A stretch of 64,000 nucleotides of DNA from Catenuloplanes atrovinosus (GTDB taxonomy: Bacteria; Actinomycetota; Actinomycetes; Mycobacteriales; Micromonosporaceae), in NCBI RefSeq assembly GCF_031458235.1, contig NZ_JAVDYB010000001.1, positions 1,116,001-1,180,000 of the forward strand, in the 5' to 3' direction. Shown in pieces: positions 1 through 9,200 of this stretch. Under the pieces are notes generated by a model, which worked only from the letters and a program-made list of their open reading frames with translations, was not told the DNA's origin and made no database searches. The position numbers and the translations under genes are program-made. Within the stretch, counting starts at the first letter, position 1; each line of letters starts with the position of its first letter.

Positions 1-89
1 ACCCGCGCACCCCCTGCGTGACCGAGGCCGTCGACGGCTACCTGGTGGACGGCGCCCTGCCCCCCGCCGGAACGGTGTGCGCGGGATAG
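1..89 (+). CDS. C-terminal end of a TAP-like secreted alpha/beta hydrolase (partial)
   Basis: Only the last 28 codons are in the window (reading frame 3, TAG at 87-89). The peptide ends PPAGTVCAG after a segment reading CVTEAVDGYLVDGALP. This matches the usual C-terminus of TAP-like alpha/beta hydrolases (secreted tripeptidyl aminopeptidase family of actinomycetes), in which a Cys near the end closes a disulfide. The catalytic core lies upstream of the window, so the function rests on this short tail alone. The stop overlaps a GTG of the following kinase gene (TAGTG), which suggests translational coupling. Confidence 0.6.
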   Translation, partial: PRTPCVTEAVDGYLVDGALPPAGTVCAG

Positions 90-1216
90 TGCGACACGTG
101 CGCGGTGTGTGGCTCGCTACGGTGCACAGCCTGACCGGTCTGCCGGCCGGGCTGTGCACCGCGGTGCTGGCCGGATGCGCGCTCCCGCTGAGCCCGGTGA
201 CGGTGGCCCCGCTGCGCGCCGTCGTGCGTGGCGCCACCGCGATGCAGCGCGCACGGTTCCGGGCGCTGCTCGGCGCCGAGATCCCCGACGTGCCGGGGGT
301 CCGGGACGCCACCCGCCGCACGACCGCCCTCTGGCGGCAGACCGCGTACCACCTGCTGGCCCTGCCGTTCGGGGCGGCCGGGGCGGCGGTCGTCACCGCC
401 GCCTGGTCGGCCGGGCTCGCGTTCGCCGGCCTGTCGTTCACCTTCGCGACGGGTGTGCGGGGCACGCTGCTGACGGCCGCCGGGCTGGCCCTGCTGGTCG
501 TCGCCGCCGCGCTCGGGCGGGGCGTCGCCCGGCTCGACGCCGCCGTGGCCCGGCGGCTGCTCGGGCCGAGCCCCACCGAGGCGCTCGCCGCCCGGCTCGA
601 CGAGCTCGCCCGCAGCCGGTCCCAGGCGATCGAGGCAGCTGACGCCGAGCGCCGCCGGATCGAACGCGACCTGCACGACGGCACCCAGCAGCGGCTGGTC
701 TCGCTCGCCCTGACGCTCGGCATGGCCCGCGCGGAGCTGCCCGACGGCCCGGCCCGCGACGCCGTCGGGCAGGCGCACGAGGAGGCCAAGGCGACCCTGG
801 CCGAGCTGCGCGGTTTCGTACGCGGCCTGCACCCGGCGGTGCTCGACGACCGGGGCCTCGACGCCGCGCTCTCCGGCCTGGTCGTGCGGCTGCCGCAGCC
901 GGTCGACCTGCACGTCGACGTGGTGCCGCGCTGCCCGGCGGTGATCGAGGCGATCGCCTACTTCGTGGTGTCCGAGTCGCTGACGAACATCGCCCGGCAC
1001 GCCCGCGCCACGCACGTGCGGGTCAGCGTCGTCCGGAGCCGGGACCGGCTGCGGATCACCGTCACCGACGACGGGATCGGCGGCGCCGCCGCCCGGCCCG
1101 GCGGCGGCCTGCACGGCCTGGGCCAGCGGGCCGCGTCGGTGGACGGTACCCTCCGCGTCCAGAGCCCACCGGGCGGACCGACGACTGTGGAGGTCGAGCT
1201 GCCGTGCGGATCGTGA
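89..1216 (+). CDS. Sensor histidine kinase, NarL/DesK-like (HisKA_3) class
   Basis: Membrane sensor kinase that should autophosphorylate and pass phosphate to the response regulator encoded 13 bp inside its 3' end. Two hydrophobic regions (about residues 86-125 and 126-147) form a short membrane anchor. The HisKA_3 dimerisation helix carries the phospho-acceptor in ERDLHDGTQQR (His about 196). The HATPase domain shows SESLTNIARHA (N box), VTDDGIGG (G1) and GGGLHGLGQRA (G2). GTG at 89 overlaps the preceding stop; an in-frame GTG at 77 is an alternative. No extracytoplasmic ligand domain is visible, so the signal is unknown. The overlap with the regulator and the adhesin-like gene indicates a single operon. 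Confidence 0.88.
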   Translation: MRHVRGVWLATVHSLTGLPAGLCTAVLAGCALPLSPVTVAPLRAVVRGATAMQRARFRALLGAEIPDVPGVRDATRRTTALWRQTAYHLLALPFGAAGAAVVTAAWSAGLAFAGLSFTFATGVRGTLLTAAGLALLVVAAALGRGVARLDAAVARRLLGPSPTEALAARLDELARSRSQAIEAADAERRRIERDLHDGTQQRLVSLALTLGMARAELPDGPARDAVGQAHEEAKATLAELRGFVRGLHPAVLDDRGLDAALSGLVVRLPQPVDLHVDVVPRCPAVIEAIAYFVVSESLTNIARHARATHVRVSVVRSRDRLRITVTDDGIGGAAARPGGGLHGLGQRAASVDGTLRVQSPPGGPTTVEVELPCGS

Positions 1217-1857
1217 TCGCGGAGGACTCGGTGCTGCTGCGCGACGGGCTGCGCAGGCTGATGGCCGCCAGCGACATCGACGTCGTCGCCACCGCCGGCG
1301 ACGCCGAAGAGCTGCTGCGTGCGGTCGAGGAGCACCGGCCCGACCTGGCCCTCATCGACGTGCGCATGCCGCCCACCCACACCGACGAGGGCGTCCGCGC
1401 CGCGCTGGTCCTCAAGCGGCAGTGGCCGGAGACGGCGATCCTGCTGCTGTCGCAGTACATCGAGGAGCGCTACGCGGCCGACCTGTTCGCCGAGCGCACC
1501 GGCGGGCTCGGCTATCTGCTCAAGGACCGGGTCGCCGACGTCACCGAGTTCATCGACGCGGTACGCCGGGTGGCGGCCGGCGGCACCGCCCTGGACCCCG
1601 AGGTGGTGGCGCAGATCCTCGCGCGCCGCCGCGGCGACCCGCTGGGCAGCCTGACGCCCCGGGAGACCGACGTGCTGGCCACGATGGCGGAGGGCCGGTC
1701 GAACGCGGCGATCGCCGCGGCGCTGGGCATCGGCGGGCACGCGGTGGAGAAACACGTCAACAACATCTTCGCGAAGCTGGGCCTGCAACGGGCCGACACC
1801 GACCACCGCCGCGTCCTCGCCGTGCTGCGGTTCCTGCGAATCGATCCGCGCTCGTGA
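1204..1857 (+). CDS. LuxR/NarL-family response regulator
   Basis: DNA-binding response regulator, partner of the kinase just upstream (13-bp overlap). The receiver domain has the acidic pair at E7/D8, phospho-acceptor D52 in LIDVRMPP and the conserved Lys107 in YLLKDRV. The C-terminal LuxR helix-turn-helix begins at LTPRETDVLATMAEGRSN (about 150) and ends in the KHVNNIFAKLGL recognition region. Length (217 aa) is normal for the family. Its stop overlaps the GTG of the next gene (GTGA), so the DUF4097-like protein is co-translated and is a likely member of the same envelope-stress response, by inference. Confidence 0.92.
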   Translation: MRIVIAEDSVLLRDGLRRLMAASDIDVVATAGDAEELLRAVEEHRPDLALIDVRMPPTHTDEGVRAALVLKRQWPETAILLLSQYIEERYAADLFAERTGGLGYLLKDRVADVTEFIDAVRRVAAGGTALDPEVVAQILARRRGDPLGSLTPRETDVLATMAEGRSNAAIAAALGIGGHAVEKHVNNIFAKLGLQRADTDHRRVLAVLRFLRIDPRS

Positions 1858-2573
1858 CCGGGACGATCGGCTGGCGGGTCATCGGTTCGGTGTGGAGCGC
1901 GCTGATCCTGCTGGCCTGCACCGGCGTCACGGCGGCCGTCGCCGCCGCGCAGAGCAGCCACACCACCACCGTGCACCACGGCATCCGGAGCCTGGTGGTC
2001 GAGCTGGACGAGGGACGGCTCACCGTCCGCCGGGGCGGCCCGGACGTGCGGGTGCACCGGCACCTGTCCTGGTCCTGGTTCGCGCCCCGGGTGACCGAGC
2101 GCCGGGACGACTCCACACTCACCCTCGGCGCGGGCTGTGCCACGCGGGTCTCCGACCGCAGCGACATCGTCGTCGCGGTCAACTGCTCGATCGACTACGA
2201 GATCGAGGTGCCGCCGGACCTGACCCTCACCGCCACCACGACCTCCGGCATCGAGGTCGACGGGCTGACCGGCGCGGCGAACCTGACCTGCGAGGAAGGT
2301 GACATCGTCGTCACCGGCGCGGGTGGTCCGGTCGTCGCGCGCACCTACATCGGTGACGTGGACGTGGTGTTCGTCCGCCCGCCGCTCACCGCCGACCTCA
2401 CCACCGGCGAGGGGAACATCCGGATGCTGGTCCCGCCGGGGCACGACTACCGGGTCTCCAGCTCGGCCCGGCACACCGCCAGCGCGGTCGTCAGCGCGCC
2501 GTCGGCCGCGCACCAGCTGATCGCGCGCGGCGACGGCACGGTGTCGATCGGATACACCGCCGGGCCCGGCTGA
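1854..2573 (+). CDS. DUF4097-like membrane-anchored adhesin/envelope protein
   Basis: A 239-residue protein with an N-terminal membrane anchor (about residues 7-28, WRVIGSVWSALILLACTGVT), followed by an all-beta region. That region has the stepped repeats typical of DUF4097 (putative adhesin) proteins, for example TTTSGIEVDGLTGAANLTC, EEGDIVVTGAGG and TTGEGNIRMLVPPG. Such proteins fold as parallel beta-solenoids at the cell surface, and several are controlled by two-component systems. The GTG start at 1854 overlaps the regulator's TGA. A longer open frame upstream is an out-of-frame shadow of the regulator gene. Confidence 0.7.
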   Translation: MTGTIGWRVIGSVWSALILLACTGVTAAVAAAQSSHTTTVHHGIRSLVVELDEGRLTVRRGGPDVRVHRHLSWSWFAPRVTERRDDSTLTLGAGCATRVSDRSDIVVAVNCSIDYEIEVPPDLTLTATTTSGIEVDGLTGAANLTCEEGDIVVTGAGGPVVARTYIGDVDVVFVRPPLTADLTTGEGNIRMLVPPGHDYRVSSSARHTASAVVSAPSAAHQLIARGDGTVSIGYTAGPG

Positions 2574-2769
2574 CGCGGGTCAGGCGACGACGACCCCGCC
2601 CTATCCCGCTCGTACCTGTTCGCCACAGCCGGCAGCCGGGTGTACCACCCCGCCCACCCGGCGCCGCTCGCTCACCTGCACCGATACCTGCCCCCCCCCG
2701 CACCTCGAACGTTCGTGGTCGGGGCACTGGCGCTGCGGTCGGAGCGCGGCAACCGGTAGCGTGCGGATC

Positions 2770-3717
2770 ATGAGAGATGGGTATCGCGGCGGGGCCGTGC
2801 TGGCCGAGGTGGTGCGGTCCGGGTTCACGGAGAGCGTGCACCGTGGGTCCGTCGTGGTCCTCGACGCGGGCGGGGCGCCGGTCGCGGTGCGCGGCGACGG
2901 GCGCGGCCCGGTCTTCCCGCGCTCGTCGAACAAGCCGTTGCAGGGCGTCGGCATGCTCCGCGCCGGTCTGCGGCTGGAGGCCGAGTCCGATCTCGCGCTG
3001 GTCTGCGCCAGCCACTGGGGTGAGGACGTGCACGTCAGCCGGGTGGAGGCGCTGCTGGACGCGCACGGATTCGCGGGCGCGGACCTGCGCTGCCCGCCCG
3101 ACCTGCCGGCCGGGCCGGTGCCGCGCGAGGCGGCGCTGCGGGCCGGGGAGGCGCCCACGCGTACCCGGATGAACTGCTCCGGCAAGCACACCGGCATGCT
3201 GCTCACCTGCCGGGCCGCGGGCTGGTCCACGGACGCGTACTGGGACCCGGCCCACCCGTTGCAGCGCATGCTGCGCGCCACGGCCGAGGAGCTGACCGGC
3301 GAGCCGGTCGCGGCGGTGGGCGTGGACGGGTGTGGCGCGCCGGTCTTCGCGTTCTCGCTGACCGGCGTGGCCCAGGCCTTCCTGCGCCTGGTGCACGCGG
3401 CACCGGGCTCGTTCGAGCGGCAGGTGGCGGACGCGATGCGCGCCCACCCGCGGATGGTGGCCGGCACCGGCGCGCTGGACACGGTGATCATGACGGAGGT
3501 GCCGAGGCTGCTGGCCAAGGGCGGTGCGGAGGGCTTCGCCGCGGTGGCGGTGCCGGGTGCCGGCGCGATCGCATTGAAGATCGACGACGGGAACCCGCGC
3601 GCGATCCCGGCCGTGTTGCGGGCCGCACTCGGTACGCTCGGCGTCGACTGGACCGCGCCGCCGTCCCCGGTTCTCGGCGGCGGAGAAACCGTTGGTGAAC
3701 TTTCGGCGACCTGGTAG
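2770..3717 (+). CDS. L-asparaginase, Rhizobium etli (class 3) type
   Basis: Hydrolyses L-asparagine to aspartate and ammonia in the cytoplasm; it belongs to the Asparaginase_II family (PF06089), not the E. coli AnsA/AnsB fold. The characteristic residues are present: the Ser-Ser-Asn-Lys motif at 52-55 (FPRSSNKPLQ), Cys136 and Lys139 in MNCSGKHTGML, and Cys188 in VDGCGAPVFAF. These correspond to the Ser/Lys and Cys/Lys/Cys zinc-site residues described for the R. etli enzymes. Length (315 aa) is normal. ATG 2770 was chosen; a GTG at 2761 is an in-frame alternative. No obvious ribosome site precedes it, and a TAGCGT element just upstream could give a near-leaderless mRNA. Confidence 0.9.
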   Translation: MRDGYRGGAVLAEVVRSGFTESVHRGSVVVLDAGGAPVAVRGDGRGPVFPRSSNKPLQGVGMLRAGLRLEAESDLALVCASHWGEDVHVSRVEALLDAHGFAGADLRCPPDLPAGPVPREAALRAGEAPTRTRMNCSGKHTGMLLTCRAAGWSTDAYWDPAHPLQRMLRATAEELTGEPVAAVGVDGCGAPVFAFSLTGVAQAFLRLVHAAPGSFERQVADAMRAHPRMVAGTGALDTVIMTEVPRLLAKGGAEGFAAVAVPGAGAIALKIDDGNPRAIPAVLRAALGTLGVDWTAPPSPVLGGGETVGELSATW

Positions 3718-3745
3718 CAACAAGTCCCCTTTAAGATGCTTCACC

Positions 3746-4357
3746 GTGGACGTTACCGAGTGCATGATCGCGGTACCGGCGGGCGAGGTGGCCCCGTTCC
3801 GCCTCGCCGCGCTCCCGGTGACCCGGGGCCTGTACGCGGAGGTCATCGGCTGGTGCCCCGGCGACGACCGGCTCCCGGTCACCGACGTGAGCTGGTGGGA
3901 CGCGGTGCTGTTCTGCAACGCGCTCTCCGCGCGCGACGGCCTTGCCCCGGTCTACCGGGTCGACGCCGGCGCGACGTGCGTCACCTGGGACCGCGGCGCC
4001 GACGGGTACCGGCTGCCGTCCGAGGCCGAGTGGGAGTACGCGTGCCGGGCCGGGACCACCGGGCCGCACTACGGCCCGCTGAACGAGGTCGCCTGGTACC
4101 GCGACAACTCCGGTGACCGGCTGCGCGCGGCCGGCGGCAAGATCCCGAACGCGTGGGGCTTCCACGACATGCTCGGCAACGCCTGGGACTGGTGCTGGGA
4201 CGCCTACGACACCGGCGGGTACGGCGGCGGCCACCGGGTGCTGCGCGGTGGCGGCTGGTGCGACGAGCGGTGGAGCTGCCGCGCCTCCGCCCGCCGGCGC
4301 AGCCACCCCAGCCTCGCGCTGGACGACGTCGGCTTCCGGGTGGCCCGCAACGCCTGA
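3746..4357 (+). CDS. Formylglycine-generating-enzyme-like (SUMF1/FGE-sulfatase domain) protein
   Basis: A compact 203-residue member of the FGE-sulfatase family (PF03781). Family hallmarks appear in order: PVTDVSWWDAVLFCNALS (45-62), YRLPSEAEWEYACRAGT (89-104), WGFHDMLGNAWDWCWD (137-152), RVLRGGGWCDERWSCR (164-179) and a C-terminal VGFRVARN. Members activate sulfatases or act as non-heme-iron or pore-type proteins. The two Cys near the C-terminus (172 and 178) are spaced six apart rather than the five of copper-dependent FGE, so true formylglycine activity is uncertain. No sulfatase gene lies in the window. The GTG at 3746 sits 28 bp after the asparaginase stop; longer in-frame extensions would overlap that gene. 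Confidence 0.78.
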   Translation: MDVTECMIAVPAGEVAPFRLAALPVTRGLYAEVIGWCPGDDRLPVTDVSWWDAVLFCNALSARDGLAPVYRVDAGATCVTWDRGADGYRLPSEAEWEYACRAGTTGPHYGPLNEVAWYRDNSGDRLRAAGGKIPNAWGFHDMLGNAWDWCWDAYDTGGYGGGHRVLRGGGWCDERWSCRASARRRSHPSLALDDVGFRVARNA

Positions 4358-4378
4358 GCGCCGCGGGCCACCGGAGCG

Positions 4379-6100
4379 TCACCGCATCGGCAACTGGACC
4401 GTGCTGCTCACCGGGCGGACCGACACCCGGGTGCCGGGCAGCGGCCGCAACGTGTAGTCGTAGTCGGTGGAGATCACGACCACGCCGAGCCGGTGTCCGG
4501 CCGGGACGGTGCGGTCGATCGGCTGCAGGTCCCAGCGCAGCCGGTACGTCCTACCCGGCGTGACCGGCTCGGACCGGGACACCGAGCGGCGGTTCTGCGG
4601 ATCGGTCCAGCCGCGGGTGAGGATCGTGGCCGTGCCGTCCGGTGCGTAGTCGACCAGCAGCGCGGTCAGGTTCGCCGCGGTCCGGTCGATGCTGACGTCC
4701 GCGGTGATCCACGGTGTGCCGCTGAGCCGGGTGTCCTCGGTCAGGACCGGCAACTGGTACGTCAGCGCGTGCGCCGGCTGGGAGAGCAGTTGCTCCGCGG
4801 TCCGGGTGCGCCCCTCGTCGACGAACGTGTCCGTCCGCGGCCGGCCGGTGGCCAGCGGGAAGGTGACGGCCCGGGTGCCGGGCGCGGGCCAGGCCCGGTC
4901 CGTCCCGGTGACCCGGCAGCCGTTGTCCTCCAGCGTCACCGGCGCCTCGTCCTCGATGCCGCTGTCCACCCGGTACAGGTAGTGGTCGACCCAGCGGTGC
5001 ATGGCGGGCGCGAACTCCGGCGCGCAGGACGAGCCGTGGCCGCGGTCGTAGAGCCAGAGCTTCTTGTCGCCGCGCAGCGCCTGCCACAGCTGGATGCCGT
5101 GCTTGGGCTTGACGTTCCAGTCCTGGAGGCCCTGGACCACGAAGACGCTGGCCTCGATCCGCCCGGCCCGCGCGGTGTAGTCGCGGGCGGCCCAGACCGG
5201 GGAGTAGTCGCCGGTCGTCCGGTCCTGCACGCGTTCCAGGTGGTCCATGTTGGACGCGCACACCTCCGGGTTGGTGCGGCTGAGCACGTACTTCGCCATG
5301 ATGTCCAGATCCTCGCCCTGCCACCCGCCGGGCGCCACGACCAGGCCGTTCGCCCGGTAGTAGTCGTACCAACTGGTGACCGCGGACATCGGGATGATCG
5401 TCTTCAGCGCGGACCGGCCGGTGATCGCCGCCATGATCGGCAGCGTGCCGTTGTAGGAGACGCCGTACATGCCGACGCTCCGGGCCGACCAGCGGGCGGA
5501 GACCACGTTGCCGTCCGCGTCGAACGCGCGGCCCCTGCCGTCCAGCCAGTCGACGACCGCGCGGGTGGAGACGATCTCGGCGGGACCGCCCGCGTCCGGG
5601 CAACCGGTCGAGGTGGCGGTGCCGATGCTGTCCATCGCGATCATCGCGTACCCGCGGGTGGTGTAGTACTCCCACGTGCTGACCGCGGCCGGTGCCGTGT
5701 TGAGGCTGGTCAGCGCGCGGTCGGCGGCGTGCGTCGCGCTCAGCGTGGCGGGCGCGCCCTCCTGCGGCAGCCGGTCCACGTCCACGTCGGGGTACGGCAC
5801 CTCCGGGGCGATCCCGCCGTACGGCGTCGGCATGATCAGCGACGCGACGCGCAGGCCCGCGGTCTCGGTCTCGCCGGGCCGGGTGATCTCGAGGTGGATC
5901 CGGTCCCGCACGCCGTCGTGGTCGGTGTCGGTCGGCGACTCCACCCAGACGTGCTCGTGGATCGCGTCGGCGTAGTCGAAGACCGGCTGGGTCGCGCCGT
6001 CCCGGACCACGATCGTCGTGCGGCCGCCGGCCGCGTGCGCCGGGGTCCCGGCGGCGACCGCTGTCAACACCAGGACAGCGGCCATGGCGGTACGAAGCAT
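4379..6100 (-). CDS. Secreted Xaa-Pro dipeptidyl-peptidase (S15/CocE-type) hydrolase
   Basis: Exported serine hydrolase of the PepX/CocE family. The signal peptide is MLRTAMAAVLVLTAVAAGTP ending AHA-A at about residue 23. Catalytic residues are readable: Ser215 in YGVSYNG, Asp327 in GLQDWNVKP and His355 in DRGHGSS. The conserved region PMSAVTSWYDYYRANG and a C-terminal jelly-roll domain (about 370-573) are typical of X-Pro dipeptidyl-peptidases. The start at 6100 has a GGAGGA box 3 bases upstream on the minus strand; an extension to 6133 adds only 11 residues before the signal peptide. The gene is transcribed divergently from the giant gene at 6281. Likely role: extracellular peptide degradation. 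Confidence 0.88.
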   Translation of the reverse strand: MLRTAMAAVLVLTAVAAGTPAHAAGGRTTIVVRDGATQPVFDYADAIHEHVWVESPTDTDHDGVRDRIHLEITRPGETETAGLRVASLIMPTPYGGIAPEVPYPDVDVDRLPQEGAPATLSATHAADRALTSLNTAPAAVSTWEYYTTRGYAMIAMDSIGTATSTGCPDAGGPAEIVSTRAVVDWLDGRGRAFDADGNVVSARWSARSVGMYGVSYNGTLPIMAAITGRSALKTIIPMSAVTSWYDYYRANGLVVAPGGWQGEDLDIMAKYVLSRTNPEVCASNMDHLERVQDRTTGDYSPVWAARDYTARAGRIEASVFVVQGLQDWNVKPKHGIQLWQALRGDKKLWLYDRGHGSSCAPEFAPAMHRWVDHYLYRVDSGIEDEAPVTLEDNGCRVTGTDRAWPAPGTRAVTFPLATGRPRTDTFVDEGRTRTAEQLLSQPAHALTYQLPVLTEDTRLSGTPWITADVSIDRTAANLTALLVDYAPDGTATILTRGWTDPQNRRSVSRSEPVTPGRTYRLRWDLQPIDRTVPAGHRLGVVVISTDYDYTLRPLPGTRVSVRPVSSTVQLPMR

Positions 6101-6218
6101 GCGTCCTCCACCGATGTAGGGAGATGTATCCATGGCAGACGCTAGTCGTTCCGGGGCGGCCGGGGCAGGGGCCGGAGCCGTTTACCACGCCTTAAGCGAC
6201 GGTTCACGGTGAGCGCTC

Positions 6219-6243
6219 GAACGGACCATCCGGTGGCGTCGTA
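6219..6243 (+). promoter_or_regulatory. ECF-type promoter box for the 3400-aa gene
   Basis: GAAC at 6219-6222 and CGTA at 6240-6243 are separated by exactly 17 bases. The start codon of the 3400-aa gene lies 37 bases further on. The same GAAC-N17-CGT(A/C) arrangement precedes four other transcription units of this locus, which also encodes an ECF sigma factor. GGAAC-like -35 and CGTC/CGTA -10 elements are standard for ECF sigma factors. The AAAGGAGG that overlaps the box looks like a ribosome site but has no start codon behind it. Confidence 0.6.
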
Positions 6244-6280
6244 AAGGAGGTTCCGCAGCGTCCACCAGCAGGGAGACACC

Positions 6281-9200
6281 GTGGCCTTCTTCCAGATCTG
6301 CGCCGACGGCCGGTTCATCCCGGTACCGTCCGGCGTCTTCTTCCACGACGGCCCGATGACGACGCCGGTCGATCTCGGCGCGCTGACCCGCGCGATGACC
6401 GCGGAGCGGCCCGGTGGCGGCATCGCGGTGTTCCTCACCCCGCGGGCGCTCACGGACCCGGCCGCGGTCAACCGCGTCCGGCTCGCGCTCGGCGGCGTGC
6501 CCGCGGCCGCGCGCGACGGGCTGCTGATCGGGTCGCTGTCCGGCGAGACGTACGACCCGGCCGGCTGGATGACGCTGACCGAGACGTTCGGGCTGCAGAA
6601 GCACGCGCCGTTCCGGGACGGCACGCCGCTGGACCGGCGCGTGATCGGCGTGGACGCGCAGGGACTGGAGGCGGTCGGCGTCCCGGACGCGATCCGGGTG
6701 CTGCCGCGCGCGCAGGCCGCCGCGCGGGAGACGCTGCGGGCCGCGGTGCGGCTGGGCACCGAGCGGACCGGCTCGCCCTGGCAGCGACTGGAGGCGCTGC
6801 TGGCGGAGGCGTCCGCGGTGCGCGACGCGCTGGGCGTGCCGGCGGCGTTCGCGGACGAGGCGAACCCGTCACCGGCGTACCAGCTCGCGGTGGGCCTGGC
6901 GCTGTTCGGGCCGCCGCCGGGGACGGACACCGGACTGCTCACCCGCGCGGTCCTGCCGCCCACCACGGCCGAGCTGCTGGCCGTGTTCGCCCCGGGCACC
7001 ACCGGTGAGCCGGCGGACCCGGCCGCGCTGCGCGACGCGCTGGTGGCGATGCCCGGCTCGGCGGCGCTGGTCCGCAGCGGCGATCGGACGCGCTGGCTGG
7101 TGTCCCGGGACGGCGCGGCGTACTGGGTGGACCCCGGCGCGGACCGGAACGCGGTCGCGCCGTTCGACCCGGAGTCCGGCGGCCGGCGTACGAACGAGCT
7201 GCGCGCGCCCGGCACCACGGTCACCATGCTCGACCCGGCCGGCCGGATCGTCACGTTCGCGCGGGCGGCGACCGCGCTGCCGCCCGGCGCGTTCACGCCC
7301 GCGCCGGAGCCGGTCGGGCCGGCCCCCGGCACGCCCCCGGCCGAGCCGGTGCCGCCGGCGGAGGCGGGCCCGGAACCGGAGGCCACACCGGGCGACCAGG
7401 CCCGCGACCTGGTCGCGGCGCTCGAGCTGCCGGCCGGCGAGCCGGTCATCGTGTTCTCCACCGCGGTCCGGACCGGGCTGGGCGGCGGCGACGGGCCCGC
7501 GCTGGCGCCCGCGGTGCTGCGGGACCTGGTCGACGGGCTGCGGCGGCAGTACCCGGACGGGCGGGTGCTGCTGATCGGCCCGGAACCCGCGGGAGACCTG
7601 CGCGAGCGCGCGCCGGAGCTGTTCGCGCTGCGCGACACGGCCGCCGCGCGCGGCATCGACCTGGCGGACGAGACGCGGCTGGACGCGATCCTCCGCGAGC
7701 TGACCAGGGTCGCGGACTCCACGCTGGCCGGCACGTCGGACCGGGTGCCGGCGGTGTCGGAGCGGCTCGGCATGCGCACGGTCCGGCTCGGCGCCGGGCC
7801 GGAGTTCGACGGCACCACGCGGGCCGACCTCGCCCGGCGGCAGCGCCTCGACGTGCCGATCGACTGGCCGGAGCTGCACCGGCGCGGCGCGGACGCGGTC
7901 GAGGCCGGCGACCGGGACGCGCTGGACCGCGCGCTGGACGACTGGACGGACTCCGCGACCGCGTACCGTGACCTGCTGGACCGGACCACCGCGCTGGGCC
8001 GCAGCCGGGCGCGGATCACCGATGGGCTGCTCGGCGTGCTGCGCGACGGCCGGAACCTCGACGCCGAGGCCGCGCGCGCCTGGTGGCAGGCGTTCTCCGC
8101 GGAGTCGCCGCTGGCGGACACGCTGACGCTGCACGACGACGACGCCACGCCCGCACCGGTCACGGCCGCCGACGTCGACGGGCTCGTCCGGGTCTTCACC
8201 ACGGACGTGGACGGGCTGGTGCGCCGCGTCGTCGACCTGGACCGCGAGTACGGCCGGCCGGTCCTGCCGAAGAAGGTCAAGCCCGAGGAGCGGGACGTCT
8301 TCGGCGGCAACGACGCCCCGCTGCTGCGCCCGGCCGCACCGGAGGACGCCGGGGAGCCGTCCCGGAACCCGCTGTTCCTGCCGCTGGACCCCGCCGCGAT
8401 CGAGGAGTTCCTGCGCGGCGCGCCGCGCAACGGCGAGCTGAAGAAGGACCGCATCCTGGAGGGATTCGTCCGGCGGCCCGCGCTCTGGATGCCCCTCGCC
8501 GAGCTGCGGCCGGACATGCTGACCGAGCACCCGGGCACGGAATGGCACTACTTCACCACCGCCGAGGGCGAGATCTTCATCGCCAGCGAGGTGCCGGTCG
8601 ACAAGCGCCTGCCGGCCGCCATGGAGGAGCTGGCCCGCCAGACCCGCCGGCTCGTCGGCGAGCGCGCGCCCGAGCTGGTCGGCCTGTCGCCGGACGAGGA
8701 GCGGCTGGCGCCGGTGATCGCGGCCATCGGCGCGGAGCTGGAACCGTACGTCGCGCGGATCACCGAGCTGGAGCGGACCTCCGTGATCAGCGCCAAGGAA
8801 CTCCAGGCGCTGTACGACGGATGGAAGCCGATCTACCCAGGGCTGACGCTGGACCACCTGGTGGAGGCGCTCAACACGGTCGGCCACCCGGCGCTCGGCG
8901 CGGTCGAGCTCCCGTCCCGGAACGGGTCGTACCTGCTGCGCGCGTCGCTCGGCCGGACCAGCGGCGAGCTGCACTTCATCGAGCCGCTGGAGACGCTGGA
9001 CATCAACACCAAGTCCGGCCGGTACATGAGCCTGCGGGTGCGCCCGCCGCAGGCCGGCGACCAGCCGCTGCGCTGGGCCGCCAACGTCGCCCGCCGGATC
9101 TCCGCCCAGCTCGGCATGCCGGTGCGGCTCGGCGAGATGAAGTACAGCGGCCTGCCGCCGGTCGAGGACAACCCGCTGGCCGAGGGCCTGCGGCCGACCG

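Noticed and set aside
2691-2699. Nine-base C run in the intergenic region before the asparaginase gene
   Set aside because: It is not in a gene or a recognisable promoter element, so phase variation cannot be supported.
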